DNA of 64,000 nucleotides from Harmonia axyridis (taxonomy: Eukaryota > Arthropoda > Insecta > Coleoptera > Coccinellidae), in NCBI RefSeq assembly GCF_914767665.1, contig NC_059505.1, forward strand, positions 22,503,506 to 22,567,505, written 5' to 3'. The notes under the pieces were generated by a model that was not told the origin of the DNA, made no database searches, and saw only the letters and a program-made list of their open reading frames with translations. A program made the position numbers and the translations under genes. The number at the start of each line of letters is the position of its first letter. Positions within the stretch are counted from its first letter, which is position 1. Shown here one piece after another: positions 54,107-64,000 of this stretch.

Positions 54107-54594
54107 CACATATACACATGGACATTATCACATGGACATTATCACATGGACATTATCACGCCGAGGGCTACCGATACTTCCTCACCTGGGTCGACCGATT
54201 TGCCAGATGGCCAGAAGCAATTCTCCTGCAGAACCAGGAAGCATCCACCATCACTAAGGAGTTCTACACGAATCGGATAGCGAGGTTCGGCACTCCACTC
54301 CGGATCACCACAGATCGAGGGAGATAGTTCAAGTCAATCCTGGTCAACGAGCTATGCAAGTGGACTGGCACGAACCACATCCGAACCACAGCCTACCACC
54401 CAGCAGCCAACGGTATGGTGGAAAGAATACATCGACAGCTTGAGGCAGCAATCAAATGCCACAGCAACGACAGATGAACCGAAACACTTCCCAGTGTCCT
54501 CCTGGGAATGAGAGCAGCCTGGCTCGAAGACATGAAAAAAAAAGGTATATGGAAAGCCATTAAGAATGCTCGGAGAGTTCCTAGCTACAAGTAC
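54107..54594 (+). pseudogene. gypsy integrase core fragment
   Basis: HMDI, then GYRYFLTWVDRFARWPEAIL, FGTPLRITTDRGR and HIRTTAYHPAANGMVERIHR are the DDE core of a Ty3/gypsy integrase (Asp, Asp, Glu visible), here from a multicopy insect element. Stop codons follow GR and DR. A 14-bp segment (ACATGGACATTATC) is tripled at 54116-54157, shifting the start of the domain. Upstream pol is missing. The frame runs to 54594 and resumes at 59214 beyond the copia. Confidence 0.8.
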
Positions 54595-54853
54595 TGTTGT
54601 TATTATGTTTAGGGAACAATGGCAAGTTAATTTATCCTAGTGGTAACACTGATCATATTCTATGATTGTATCAATGACATGTATTGCGCAGCCGCATATA
54701 GTCTTGTCTTGTCTATGAGTAGTACGTCATAAGTTGAATAAAAAAAAAAAAAAACTTGGAAGCCGTTGTTCTCCTGTTCTGTTTAAGAATAAAACTTATA
54801 TTATAAAAGTGTTAAAACAGTTATTCGATCCACTAAACCCACGTTTAAAAACA
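54595..54853 (+). repeat. copia 5' LTR
   Basis: 259 bp, TG..CA ends. Carries an A14 run and the AATAAAACTTATATT sequence, likely polyadenylation signal region. Confidence 0.93.
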
Positions 54854-54867
54854 GGTTATGTGCCCAG
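54854..54867 (+). promoter_or_regulatory. copia primer-binding site
   Basis: GGTTATGTGCCCAG matches, with one mismatch, the complement of the anticodon stem-loop of initiator tRNA-Met. Copia-type elements are known to prime from that internal half-tRNA rather than from the 3' CCA end. Confidence 0.75.
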
Positions 54868-54952
54868 TCGTGCAACTGGAATAAAAACAATTTAACGATA
54901 CGTTTTTCGAGTGTGTGAAAAGTAAAATCGAAAAAACCACGTGTGGTGTAAA

Positions 54953-57900
54953 ATGGCAGATAACACGACCACGACGACATTAAAATTAAATGGTGATAAT
55001 TGGCCCATATGGAAGTTTCAAACCAGTATTATATTAAAAGGACGAGGTCTTTTCGAGATCGCGGATGGTTCAAGAATAAAACCCAGTTCAGGAGATGAAC
55101 TTAACAAATGGCTCAAGGACGACGCAAAAACTCAAGAATTGTTGGTTACACGTATGGAAGAAGGTCCTCTAACTCACTTACTGTCATGTGAATCTGCGAA
55201 AGAAATGTGGACCAAATTAAAAACGGTATATGATAAAGAATCAGTTGTAAGTGTGCATTTGCTACAACAAAGGTTTTTCATGCTCGACTTTGATTCCTCT
55301 GTGAATACATTTATATCCAAAATTGAGGAAATAAAAACCAAATTAAAGACTGCAGGTGAAGTTCTGTCAGATAAAATGATAATTACTAAAATCTTGATGA
55401 CCTTGCCAGAACATTTTAAACACTTCAGATCAGCATGGGAGTCAGTTCCAGATAAAAATCAAACATTGGAAGAGTTAACCTCTAGATTATTGCTTGAAGA
55501 AGAAAGATGCAAAACAGTAGAGTCGACAACAGCACTAGTAAGCAAAACGAGTTCTCAGAATAATCCAACCAAAAAATGCTACATCTGTGCAAAAGCTGGT
55601 CACATAGCAAAGAACTGTTACTTTCGAACTAAGAACTCTAAGAATGATAAGGCTGATAAAACAAATAAATTTTGCAGTTACTGCCGAAAACAAGGACATC
55701 TAGTTCAGACTTGTTGGATCAAGAAGAAAAAGGAAGAACCGTCGAATAAGAATCCTGTCAAAGAAGAAGTGGAACACAACGCTTTTATGGTATATTCAGA
55801 TGGTGTAAAATCAGGTGATTGGTACCTTGACTCGGGAGCCACTGAACATATGACATGGGATAGAAGCTTGTTCGAGAAAATGTTCGAGGATCGAACCCCT
55901 AGGATGGTGCAAGTTGGAAATGGGCAAACATTGGAGGTAAGAGGATATGGAAATATTAAAATGTGGTCCTATAATGGAAGAAAATTCATTGAAACGTCAT
56001 TATCGAATGTTTTGTATATACCTGACCTAAAATTTAATTTATTCTCGGCTGGATGTGCTCTTGATAAGGGATATTTCATGTCATCTGATAATTCATCATG
56101 TAAGTTTTTTGATAAATATGGAAATATTAGAGCCCAGGCACTAAGACAGAATAAATTATATAAAATGCAGTTCAAGAAGGAAATGTATGAAAACAAAATA
56201 GAAAATGAATTAACTAATAATATTTCTGAATGTATGACAGTTAAAAATATAGAAAATTTAGAGACTTGGCATCACAGATTAGCACATCAAAATATTAAGT
56301 ACATCAAAGATTTCCTTAAAAAAATGAATGTTGAGTATATAAACAATGAATTTATTTGTGAATACTGTTTATCGGGCAAACAACATAAATTAAAATTTCA
56401 ACATAGTGAATCACGAGCTACTGTACCTTTAGAGCTAGTTCATGCAGATGTGTGTGGTCCTATGGAAACACCTTCGTTAGGAGGAGCTCGATATTTTTTA
56501 TTATTTAAAGATGACTACACCTCATATAGACATGTTTATTTCCTAAAGCAGAAATCTGAAGTAGCAAAAGCAATTGAAAATTATATATCTATGGCAGAAA
56601 GGCAAACTGGTGCAAAGATGAAAGTTTTGAGGACAGACAATGGTTTAGAATTTGTGAACAAACAGGTAACGGAATGTCTGCAAAGCAGAGGTATATGCCA
56701 CCAACGCACAGTGGTATATACTCCCCAACAAAATGGAAGGGCGGAACGAGAAAACCGAACATTGGTTGAAGCAGCCAGGACAATGTTACATAGCAATAAA
56801 AATTTGACAAAAATGTTTTGGGCAGAAGCAATAAATACCGCTACATATGTTCTGAATCGCTCTGGTCCAAGCATTGTTCAGTTTAAAACTCCTTTTGAAT
56901 TATGGAATCAAAAGGAATATAAGATGGAAAATTTTAATATTTTTGGAAGTAGAGTTTCAGTACTAGTACCTAAGGAAAATAGATTGAAGTGGGACACAAA
57001 AAATGAACAAGGATACTTCCTTGGTTATGGAGAAGACACAAAGGGATTTAGAGTGTATTTACCTGATAAAAACAAGGTTGTCATACAGAGGGATGTAATA
57101 TTCCTACCAGAAAAAGTTCAAGAAACAAAAGGTAAAATAACTGAATTCTGTAATATTGAAGAAAATCAAGACTTGGAGTTAGAAGATACCCAAATTGATA
57201 ATATTGTACACGATGAAGAGACAATTACCGATGAAGAAGAGTTGGATCCAGAAATCAGTGAAGAAATAGTGAATGGAAGATATAACCTGAGAAGAAACTT
57301 AAGAGGAAACCCAAGGTTTGAAGATTTTGAAATGGATTTGGATAGTTTGTTGTTGACAGTTACAGAAGATGACGAACCAACATGCTATGAAGATGCTATG
57401 AAAAGCGTTGAGGCTGAGCAATGGAGGAAGGCAATGGAGGAGGAAGTAAAATCGTTGCAAGAAAATGAATCGTTTGAAGTAGTGTGTGATAGTGATGTTA
57501 AAAGGCCTGTCATAGAGTGCAAATGGGTGTATAAGAGGAAGAAAGACGAGTTCGGTAGTGTCACGAAATTCAAAGCAAGACTTGTTGCAAAAGGTTTTCA
57601 ACAGACAATTCCATTAAACGGCGATATTTATAGTCCAGTAGCGAAATTAACTTCTGTAAGAATTTTCTTAGCTATATGCAATAATTTAAATTTCAGGATA
57701 CATCAACTTGATGTATGTAGTGCTTTTTTAAATGGAGAAATAGATGATGATGTATATATTTTATTACCTAAAGGTTTTAATACTGACACAGAAAAATTTG
57801 CAAAGCTAAGGAAGTCCTTATATGGATTACGATCCTCACCAAAAAATTGGTATAAAAAATTTAATGATTTAATGATGACATTGAACTTTGTAAGATCTCA

Positions 57901-58918
57901 AAATGAATACTGTATTTACTACAAAATTTCAGGCTGTTCAAAGATTTTTGTATTGATCTATGTTGATGATCTATTAATTGCCGGATCAGATGAAAAAGAG
58001 GTTGATGATCTAAAAGTTACTTTGAATCAACACTTTAAAATGAAAGACTTAGGAGGTATCAGTTATTTTTTGGGTATGCACATCACACAAAATGTATTGA
58101 AAAATGAAATCATAATCAACCAAACTTTATATCTAAAGAAAATGTTGAAAATTTTTAAAATGGAAAACTGTAAACCTTGTAATACCCCTATGGAACCAAA
58201 TTTTAGACATGATGATCTTAAACGCAAAAATTCTGAAAGTATAGAAATTGAAGAAAGATGTAGAGCAGCAATAGGTTCTATAATGTATGCCATGTTATGC
58301 TCTCGCCCAGATCTATGTATAAGCATAAGTATCCTAAGTAGATATCAATCAACTGCAAGTTCACAACTTTGGCAATCGATTAAACGAGTTTTAAGATATG
58401 TTCAAAAAACACAAAATTTAAGTTTAGTTTTTAGAAAAACTGATTTTCAGAATGAAATTGAAGGATATGCTGATGCAGATTGGGCTGGGGATAGAACAGA
58501 CAGGAAATCTACGTCTGGTTATGTATTTAAAGTTTTTGGGTGCACAGTCAGTTGGTGCTCTAGAAAACAATCATCCGTAGCTCTGTCTTCAACAGAAGCG
58601 GAATATATAGCTTTAAGCTTAGCCATAAGTGAAGCTTGTTGGCTTAAGAGTTTAATTAGTGATTTAAAAATTTGTGATAGTTTAAATGTCATGATTTATG
58701 AAGATAATCAATCGGCTATCAAAGTGTGTAGGAACCCAGAGTTCCACAAGAGACTCAAACATATTGATATTCGTTATCATTTCATTCGAGACAAAATAAA
58801 TGATAAAACAGTTTCACTAAAGTATATTCCAACCAAACTGCAACTCGCAGATTTGTTCACGAAACCGCTGTCTCTAAGTTCATTCAATAATTTTACAATC
58901 AACTGCAATGTATTTTAA
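54953..58918 (+). CDS. copia gag-pol polyprotein, ~1320 aa
   Basis: Intact single frame. Gag (~1-200) opens TTTLKLNGDNWPIWKFQTSI. Two knuckles follow: CYICAKAGHIAKNC (~209) and CSYCRKQGHLVQTC (~241). Protease WYLDSGATEHMT (~290). Pre-integrase WHHRLAHQNIKYIKDF. Integrase catalytic steps HADVCGPME (~497), LRTDNGLEF (~560) and PQQNGRAERENRT (~597, the Glu). RT: WVYKRKKDEFG (~858), IHQLDVCSAFLNGEIDDDVY, LYGLRSSPKNWYKKF and catalytic LIYVDDLLIAGS (~1003). RNase H: GYADADWAGDRTDRKSTSGY (~1172), ALSSTEAEYIAL, YEDNQSAIK. The annotated start is the ATG of MADN at 54953; an in-frame ATG four codons upstream also exists. Confidence 0.94.
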   Translation: MADNTTTTTLKLNGDNWPIWKFQTSIILKGRGLFEIADGSRIKPSSGDELNKWLKDDAKTQELLVTRMEEGPLTHLLSCESAKEMWTKLKTVYDKESVVSVHLLQQRFFMLDFDSSVNTFISKIEEIKTKLKTAGEVLSDKMIITKILMTLPEHFKHFRSAWESVPDKNQTLEELTSRLLLEEERCKTVESTTALVSKTSSQNNPTKKCYICAKAGHIAKNCYFRTKNSKNDKADKTNKFCSYCRKQGHLVQTCWIKKKKEEPSNKNPVKEEVEHNAFMVYSDGVKSGDWYLDSGATEHMTWDRSLFEKMFEDRTPRMVQVGNGQTLEVRGYGNIKMWSYNGRKFIETSLSNVLYIPDLKFNLFSAGCALDKGYFMSSDNSSCKFFDKYGNIRAQALRQNKLYKMQFKKEMYENKIENELTNNISECMTVKNIENLETWHHRLAHQNIKYIKDFLKKMNVEYINNEFICEYCLSGKQHKLKFQHSESRATVPLELVHADVCGPMETPSLGGARYFLLFKDDYTSYRHVYFLKQKSEVAKAIENYISMAERQTGAKMKVLRTDNGLEFVNKQVTECLQSRGICHQRTVVYTPQQNGRAERENRTLVEAARTMLHSNKNLTKMFWAEAINTATYVLNRSGPSIVQFKTPFELWNQKEYKMENFNIFGSRVSVLVPKENRLKWDTKNEQGYFLGYGEDTKGFRVYLPDKNKVVIQRDVIFLPEKVQETKGKITEFCNIEENQDLELEDTQIDNIVHDEETITDEEELDPEISEEIVNGRYNLRRNLRGNPRFEDFEMDLDSLLLTVTEDDEPTCYEDAMKSVEAEQWRKAMEEEVKSLQENESFEVVCDSDVKRPVIECKWVYKRKKDEFGSVTKFKARLVAKGFQQTIPLNGDIYSPVAKLTSVRIFLAICNNLNFRIHQLDVCSAFLNGEIDDDVYILLPKGFNTDTEKFAKLRKSLYGLRSSPKNWYKKFNDLMMTLNFVRSQNEYCIYYKISGCSKIFVLIYVDDLLIAGSDEKEVDDLKVTLNQHFKMKDLGGISYFLGMHITQNVLKNEIIINQTLYLKKMLKIFKMENCKPCNTPMEPNFRHDDLKRKNSESIEIEERCRAAIGSIMYAMLCSRPDLCISISILSRYQSTASSQLWQSIKRVLRYVQKTQNLSLVFRKTDFQNEIEGYADADWAGDRTDRKSTSGYVFKVFGCTVSWCSRKQSSVALSSTEAEYIALSLAISEACWLKSLISDLKICDSLNVMIYEDNQSAIKVCRNPEFHKRLKHIDIRYHFIRDKINDKTVSLKYIPTKLQLADLFTKPLSLSSFNNFTINCNVF

Positions 58919-58954
58919 GAAATTTTTTTTGGGTAACTTACCATTGAGGGGGAG

Positions 58955-59213
58955 TGTTGTTATTATGTTTAGGGAACAATGGCAAGTTAATTTATCCTAG
59001 TGGTAACACTGATCATATTCTATGATTGTATCAATGACATGTATTGCGCAGCCGCATATAGTCTTGTCTTGTCTATGAGTAGTACGTCATAAGTTGAATA
59101 AAAAAAAAAAAAAACTTGGAAGCCGTTGTTCTCCTGTTCTGTTTAAGAATAAAACTTATATTATAAAAGTGTTAAAACAGTTATTCGATCCACTAAACCC
59201 ACGTTTAAAAACA
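58955..59213 (+). repeat. copia 3' LTR
   Basis: Reads base for base like 54595-54853, preceded by the purine tract at 58944-58954. Confidence 0.93.
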
Positions 59214-60095
59214 AGTACGGATGACAGTGCAGACTCAGCCGACTTCGTAGTGGATCTGAGGCAACAAATGGGAAGAATTAGACCCATCAACGCCAAGCAC
59301 CACGGAGAACGACCCAGCTTCGTGTTCAAGGAAGTGGAAACGTCACCATTCGTTTTCGTCCGAAAATTAGGCCTGCAAAAACCTTACGACAGACCATACG
59401 AAATTTTGAGGAGATCCAAAACATTTCGTCATCAAGATCAATGACAAGGAAACGACAGTGTCAATCGACCGATTGAAATCAGCCTACATATTCGACAATC
59501 TCGAAAATGAAGAGCATGAGGAAGATCACAAGGAAGATCCAGTAGAAAACGAAGCCAATGATCAAGCTGTATTTCCGGAAACAAGAAAAACCAGATCCGG
59601 TAGGAAGGTACACTTCCCTAAGAAGTACCTAACAATGATTTCGTTACTTCGTTACTGGTGGGTGTGGGTGACTGTGTATGGGATATATTGATTCCCTCGA
59701 AAATATTTTAAGTTGTAAGATTGAATTTCGAACGAAATTCCTAAAAACGGAAGAATTCGGTGTAAAAATTTGGAAGTATCAAAACCACACACAGGGATCT
59801 GAAGAAAGGCCTTGCTAACGGTCGAATCGTAAACGGCCTGAATGCCCATAAAAATCGGCATTTCAGGGCGAAGAATTCAATTGAGTTCAGTCCAGTCTCC
59901 AAGAACCTACAACATATGTGCAACACTTGCACCGAAATACCTCCGACAACAAGATGAGCGAAGATTCCAACATCTGCTCCCGAGACCGGCGAAAAAGTAC
60001 CTGCAACCGAGCCGCAACAACTCAAGTGACCAGCGACCCTTAAAAACGATAAGATTCAAATATCATCTTCTTCATACATTCTTAGTGGGTTGAAA
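59214..60095 (+). pseudogene. gypsy pol C-terminus and probable 3' LTR
   Basis: The gypsy frame resumes across one copy of AGTAC with DSADSADFVVDLRQQMGRIR, then PFVFVRKLGLQKPYDRPYEI, the end of a gypsy integrase. A shift near 59425 moves the rest to another frame: VSIDRLKSAYIFDN and an acidic tail ending TRSGRKVHFPKKYL. From about 59669, after a G-rich run, TGACTGTGTATGGGATATAT may open the 3' LTR, which would run towards 60095. The 5' LTR is not in the window. Confidence 0.75.
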
Positions 60096-60394
60096 TAAAT
60101 TGATCCCCCCCGCTGCTTAGTACAAAATCCCAAACGTGAAAGAGTTCCTATTTGTATTTTTGCCGGGGCGGTAGAAACGCTTAAGCAGGTGCTGGACCCC
60201 GATTATCCTATATTAATTTTTAGCATTCTGCAGAGTAAGCTTCTGTTAGGGCGGCAAAATGAGTCTCTGTCTAGGGCTGCAGTTTAGCTAGCGATGGCCC
60301 TGTGTACTCGGAACATCTGTTTATGGTAGCACTGGACAACTTAGAGGTTGGAATAACTATAAATGGGGAGATAGTGAACAACCGTTATAACGTG
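60096..60394. other. unassigned segment before a LINE fragment
   Basis: G+C-richer than its surroundings, possibly decayed LINE sequence. No supported frame. Confidence 0.35.
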
Positions 60395-61470
60395 TTTGCT
60401 TCAGTGCCTGAACTCGTGGACAAAATCTCTTGATTCCCATTCCCCGGAAGATGTTGTGTTTTTGGACTTCTCTAAAGCTTTCGATCGTGTGCCTCTTAAA
60501 AGACTCCTCCAGAAGATTGAGCACTTTGGAATCAGGGGAGAGCTGCTCGGTTGGATCGAATCTTTTTAAGCAATCGGGAATTTTCTGTGAAAGTTGGCAG
60601 GGCCTTTTCATCTGGCAGGCCAATGACTAGTGGAGTGCCGCAGGGTTCAGTACTCGGTCCATTGCTTTTTCTCGTTTTTATGGCTGATTTCTCGTGGGGG
60701 ATTCTATCCCAGTGTTCGGCATACGCGGATGATTTTTGCTAATGCGCAAATTTCTGCCTTCCAGAGGGATTTGGACAGAATATCTGCTTGGTGCCGGGAA
60801 TGGTTGTTGCCTCTAAACGTTGAAAAGTGCAAGGTACTTCACCTGGGTAAGAATAATCCGCGACGGTGTTATAGTGTCGGTGGTGTTCCTCTCCAGTCAG
60901 TCGTGCAGCATAACGATCTCGGTGTGATAGTGACATCGGATTTGTCCTGGTCAGCCCATGTGAAGGGTATAGTGGGAAGAACTCGACGATTGATTTATTT
61001 AATCCGAAAGTCCTTTCCGCGCTGCACCGTCGAGATGGCTAGGATAATTTACACTACGTACGTGCGGCCTATCATGGAATTTGCCGGTCCCGTTTGGTCG
61101 CCTTCGCTTGCTATCGATCGCTCGCGACTCGAATTGGTGCAGAGGTTTTCCGTATGGTACCGTTCGCCCTTGTTACGACGACAGACTTCGTTTGTTCGGT
61201 CTCCGTCCTTTTATGGAGCGTCGCGAGCGAGGTGACCTCATCATGAACTATAGGGCTTTACACGATCTACGAAACCTTTTCACGATCAATACCAACAATC
61301 TGCGGAGTCATCCTTTGAAGTTCTACCACGAAGTTTTTCGGACATCACAAAGACAGCACTTTCTATGCAATAGAGTCTTCGACAGATGGAACTCTCTGCC
61401 TGACCACATTGTCTGCGCCCCAAGTGTGAATAGCTTCAAGAACCAGATTTATGAACTTTTCTCTTCATAA
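60395..61470 (+). pseudogene. CR1/Jockey-like RT fragment
   Basis: SPEDVVFLDFSKAFDRVPLK then EHFGIRGELLGWIESF open the palm. After a shift near 60570, MTSGVPQGSVLGPLLFLVFM and the catalytic SAYADDFC appear. After another near 60740, ISAWCREWLLPLNVEKCKVL, HNDLGVIVTSDLSWSAHVKG and IIYTTYVRPIMEFAGPVWSP. After a third, FLCNRVFDRWNSLPDHIVCA to a stop at 61470, with an (AAT/AGT)n tail near 61480. 5' truncated and frameshifted. Confidence 0.8.
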
Positions 61471-61541
61471 TTTGTTTTAATGAATAATAGTAATAGTAAT
61501 AATACGATTGTGCTGAAAACCAACACAACATCAATGCACAA

Positions 61542-62970
61542 ATGAACTCTGAGGAACAAAATAACGCAGATGTGATAGCAATAAGTGATGCTCAACGACG
61601 GAATATATATTCTGCACCCGTCGAAAATCCAGAAGAAGACCAAAAAGAACTACTGGAGCGATTATTTGCCACAATGAATAGATGCGTTGTAGATTTTGTG
61701 GGCACAGATCCATTGAGACGACCGATTCTGCCAAGATTGGGGACATCCAAGAAACTATCCCATCTTCTGGTCATGACCAACAAGGAGAATATACTCAAGT
61801 ATCTTTCTGACAACCATAATCTCGAATCATTACACCTCATCATTTACTGTGCAGCATTTTCAATAGCAACAATGCTAGGTGTGAAGCCAAAACTTAAAAG
61901 TCAGCAACCAGCCAGAGAAAACAACAAAATAAACCACATTCGTAAAAAGGCTAGAAGACAAAGTTCATAGCATCCGCCAAGATATTAGGAGGCTCACCCA
62001 ATTTACAATAGGTTCGTCGTCTAGAAAACTACAAAAAATGGTGAATATAATAATGGACCGTCACCGGCAACATACAACGTATGATCCAAACAATGAAAAT
62101 GCTCAACAAATTTTAGACACACTGAAACAAAAACTTAATGTGTACTCCGGAAGACTCAGAAGATACAATGGGGGCTATAGAAGAAAACAGGATAATATGA
62201 TTTTTGAAAACTCCGAAAGAAAATTCTATAGAATGATAAACAATAATATGTCAGCAATACCAGGAAGTTATCCAACCGCCGAGGATATTCTCTTCAATAA
62301 AGGCATTATTATTATTATTATATTGAGAATTTTTGGACAGATCAACTAGCTACATCACATACTACATACTAGCTACGTTGTTATAAGTAATCAAAAGAAA
62401 ATGCCTAAATTTTTAACAACAGGGACCACTTACCTCCTACCGAAGGATCTGCAACACACAGCGGATCCATCAAAATACAGACCAATTACATGTCTACCAA
62501 CAATATATAAAATCATCACATCATGTATAGCATCTCGTATCTACAAACATTGCGAGACAAATAACATAATGACAGCATAGCAGAAAGGATGTTCCAAGAA
62601 TGCACTAGGATCGAAGGAACTGCTGATAATAGATTCCATCATATGCAACCAAGCCTTCAAAAAAACACAGAAATCTTTTTATGACATATTTTGACTATAA
62701 GAAGGCCTTCGACTTCATTCCACATGGGTGGCTGACAAAAATTTTGAAAATATACAAGATCGATCCAATTACAATAAACTTTCTGAAGTATGCTATGTGC
62801 AACTGGAGAACGAATATCGAACTCTCTACGGCGAACATAACTACTAAAGAGATTCCAATAAAGAGGGGAATTTTCCAAGTAGATTCATTGAGTCCCTTAT
62901 GGTTCTACTAAGCGCTGACCCCCCTTTCTAAACAACTGAATGCTACTGAAAAAGGTTTCAATGTCAAAAA
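61542..62970 (+). pseudogene. R4/Dong-like LINE remnant
   Basis: ORF start 61542 gives an N-terminal region (LLERLFATMNRCVVDFVGTD..). The frame 62038-62349 has QKLNVYSGRLRRYNGGYRRK and ENSERKFYRMINNN, the linker seen in R4-type proteins. After a deletion, 62401 gives FLTTGTTYLLPKDLQHTADP, KYRPITCLPTIYKIITSCIA, QKGCSKNALGSKELLIIDSI, then YFDYKKAFDFIPHGWLTKI and IKRGIFQVDSLSPLWF. The LLPK..D..KYRPITCL and QKGC steps are characteristic of R4-clade LINEs. The region between linker and RT (about 150 codons) is missing, an (ATT)n run interrupts near 62304, and the C-terminal endonuclease is absent. Confidence 0.7.
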
Positions 62971-62974
62971 AAAA

Positions 62975-64000
62975 TAGAAATATTATGAATAACCAAACCT
63001 TTCCAGAAATATGGAAAACTGGTACCATCATTCTAATAGCAAAAACTAATAAAGATCATAAAAAAGTAGAAAACTATAGGCCCATAACACTCTTGCCAGT
63101 ACTAGGAAAGCTATTAGAGAAAATAATTAAAGCTAAACTTGAGGAACACTTCAAATATTTCATTCCCAAATACCAATTTGGTTTCCGCAGAAAGAAAGCA
63201 ACAGTTCACCCCCTCACAATTTTCTTCTCAAATCTACAAAATGCACAATTAAACAATAGGAAAACTGCAGCAGTATGTATGGACACTAATAAAGCATTTG
63301 ACAGCATGTGGATAAAGGGTTTACTATACAAATTGTTCAAGAAAGACACACCATCATATCTTATCCATATAATAGGTTCATACCTAAAGCATAGAAGATT
63401 GAAAATAAAAATTGGCGACTCAAAATCTAACTTCTTCAATCCCATGCAGGGTACACCTCAAGGATCCCCACTCTCTCCTCTTCTATATAACATATATTGC
63501 AGTGACATTCCCACAATCCATAATACCCAACAATATATACTACAATATGCAGATGACACTTTAGCAATTTCACATGGGAAAACATTGAAAGACTGCATGA
63601 AAAATCTTCAAGAGCATGTTAATAACATCACATCATGGTTTTCAAAGTGGAGATTGAAGGCGAATCCAGAAAAATCACAGTTAATCATATTCAACCACAA
63701 CATAAATCACCAATCTCCAACTATTGCAATAAACAATAAAATAGTAAAACCAACACCATCAATAAAATACCTGGGAATTCAAATTGACAGCAAAGCCAGC
63801 CTGAAACTTCATGCGAACAACATAAAGAAGAAAATGATAGCTAGAGCTAAACACTTTAGATGTTTGACCTACAACAATCAAGGAATTGACATGAAAACAG
63901 CAACGATCATTTACAAGTCTATATGTCGACCAATAATTGAGTATGGACATCCCCTATATGCGAACTGCAGGGAGTCGGTGATCAAAATTCTAGAGGTTGC
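62975..64000 (+). CDS. Jockey-like LINE RT, 5' truncated, runs off right edge
   Basis: One frame is open from about 62980 to the window end: FPEIWKTGTIILIAKTNKDH, NYRPITLLPVLGKLLEKIIK, YQFGFRRKKATVHPLTIFFS, AVCMDTNKAFDSMWIKGLLY, GTPQGSPLSPLLYNIYCSDI, catalytic LQYADDTLAISHG, SIKYLGIQIDSKASLKLHAN and SICRPIIEYGHPLYAN. It belongs to the same group as the Jockey-like ORF2 at 43607-45500 but is a different lineage. No stop seen. It abuts the end of the R4-like remnant. Confidence 0.85.

Larger units (their letters stand above)
54595..59213 (+). mobile_element. complete copia-type LTR retrotransposon
   Basis: 4,619 bp with 259-bp LTRs (54595-54853 and 58955-59213, TGTTG..AACA) that read as identical. 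Flanked by a 5-bp duplication AGTAC (54590-54594 and 59214-59218). Primer site GGTTATGTGCCCAG directly after the 5' LTR, purine tract TTGAGGGGGAG before the 3' LTR, one uninterrupted gag-pol ORF. Identical LTRs mean recent insertion; the element appears potentially active. It sits in a gypsy integrase gene. Confidence 0.93.

Overview
This window looks like gene-poor, AT-rich insect chromosomal DNA. It is built almost entirely from transposable elements, many nested inside one another. I found no convincing single-copy host gene. Evidence for an arthropod, probably insect, genome: spliced PIF/Harbinger genes, Jockey-, I-, R4- and RTE-like LINEs, an insect-type copia, Penelope-like elements (PLEs), and the ACAGGGTGTTTCC-type terminal repeats common in insects. 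I cannot name the species; a beetle is only a guess.

Layout. 0-1.35 kb: a LINE reverse transcriptase (minus) leaving the window. 2.98-9.02 kb: a complete two-gene PIF/Harbinger transposon with both spliced genes open. 10.0-11.6 kb: a gag-only LTR element. 11.9-12.6 kb: a LINE tail. 13.3 kb: a 232-bp MITE with TTA target duplications. 16.8-23.3 kb: a Jockey-like ORF1 split by a transposon with ~545-bp terminal inverted repeats, itself split by a Penelope-type array of 586-bp units. Each full unit carries a recognisable hammerhead ribozyme. 23.4-27.2 kb: a pipsqueak-HTH fragment, several LINE RT remnants and a MITE. 27.5-30.4 kb: a LINE remnant split by a foldback element made of ~167-bp subrepeats. 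30.5-32.7 kb: a decayed CMC-like transposase and its accessory gene. 33.3-36.3 kb: LINE and mariner remnants and a 3'-truncated RTE-like element.

36.28-54.11 kb is one Penelope-like element opened by later insertions. A Jockey-like LINE (36.62-45.69 kb) sits in its 5' part and itself contains an intact RTE-like element, a hAT-type non-autonomous element and a TA-MITE. A complete I-type LINE (47.94-53.92 kb) sits exactly at the PLE stop codon. Most junctions are supported by target-site duplications and by the interrupted reading frame resuming. 54.1-60.1 kb: gypsy pol remnants interrupted by an apparently intact copia element with LTRs that read as identical. 60.4-64 kb: CR1/Jockey-like, R4-like and Jockey-like LINE fragments, the last running off the right edge.

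The most striking feature is the hammerhead array at 18.3-20.9 kb. It has three head-to-tail units on the minus strand and an inverted copy on the plus strand, so minus-strand transcription should self-cut into exact 586-nt RNAs. Copies that look young enough to be active are copia (54.6-59.2 kb), the RTE-like element (37.8-40.8 kb), the I-type element (47.9-53.9 kb) and Harbinger.
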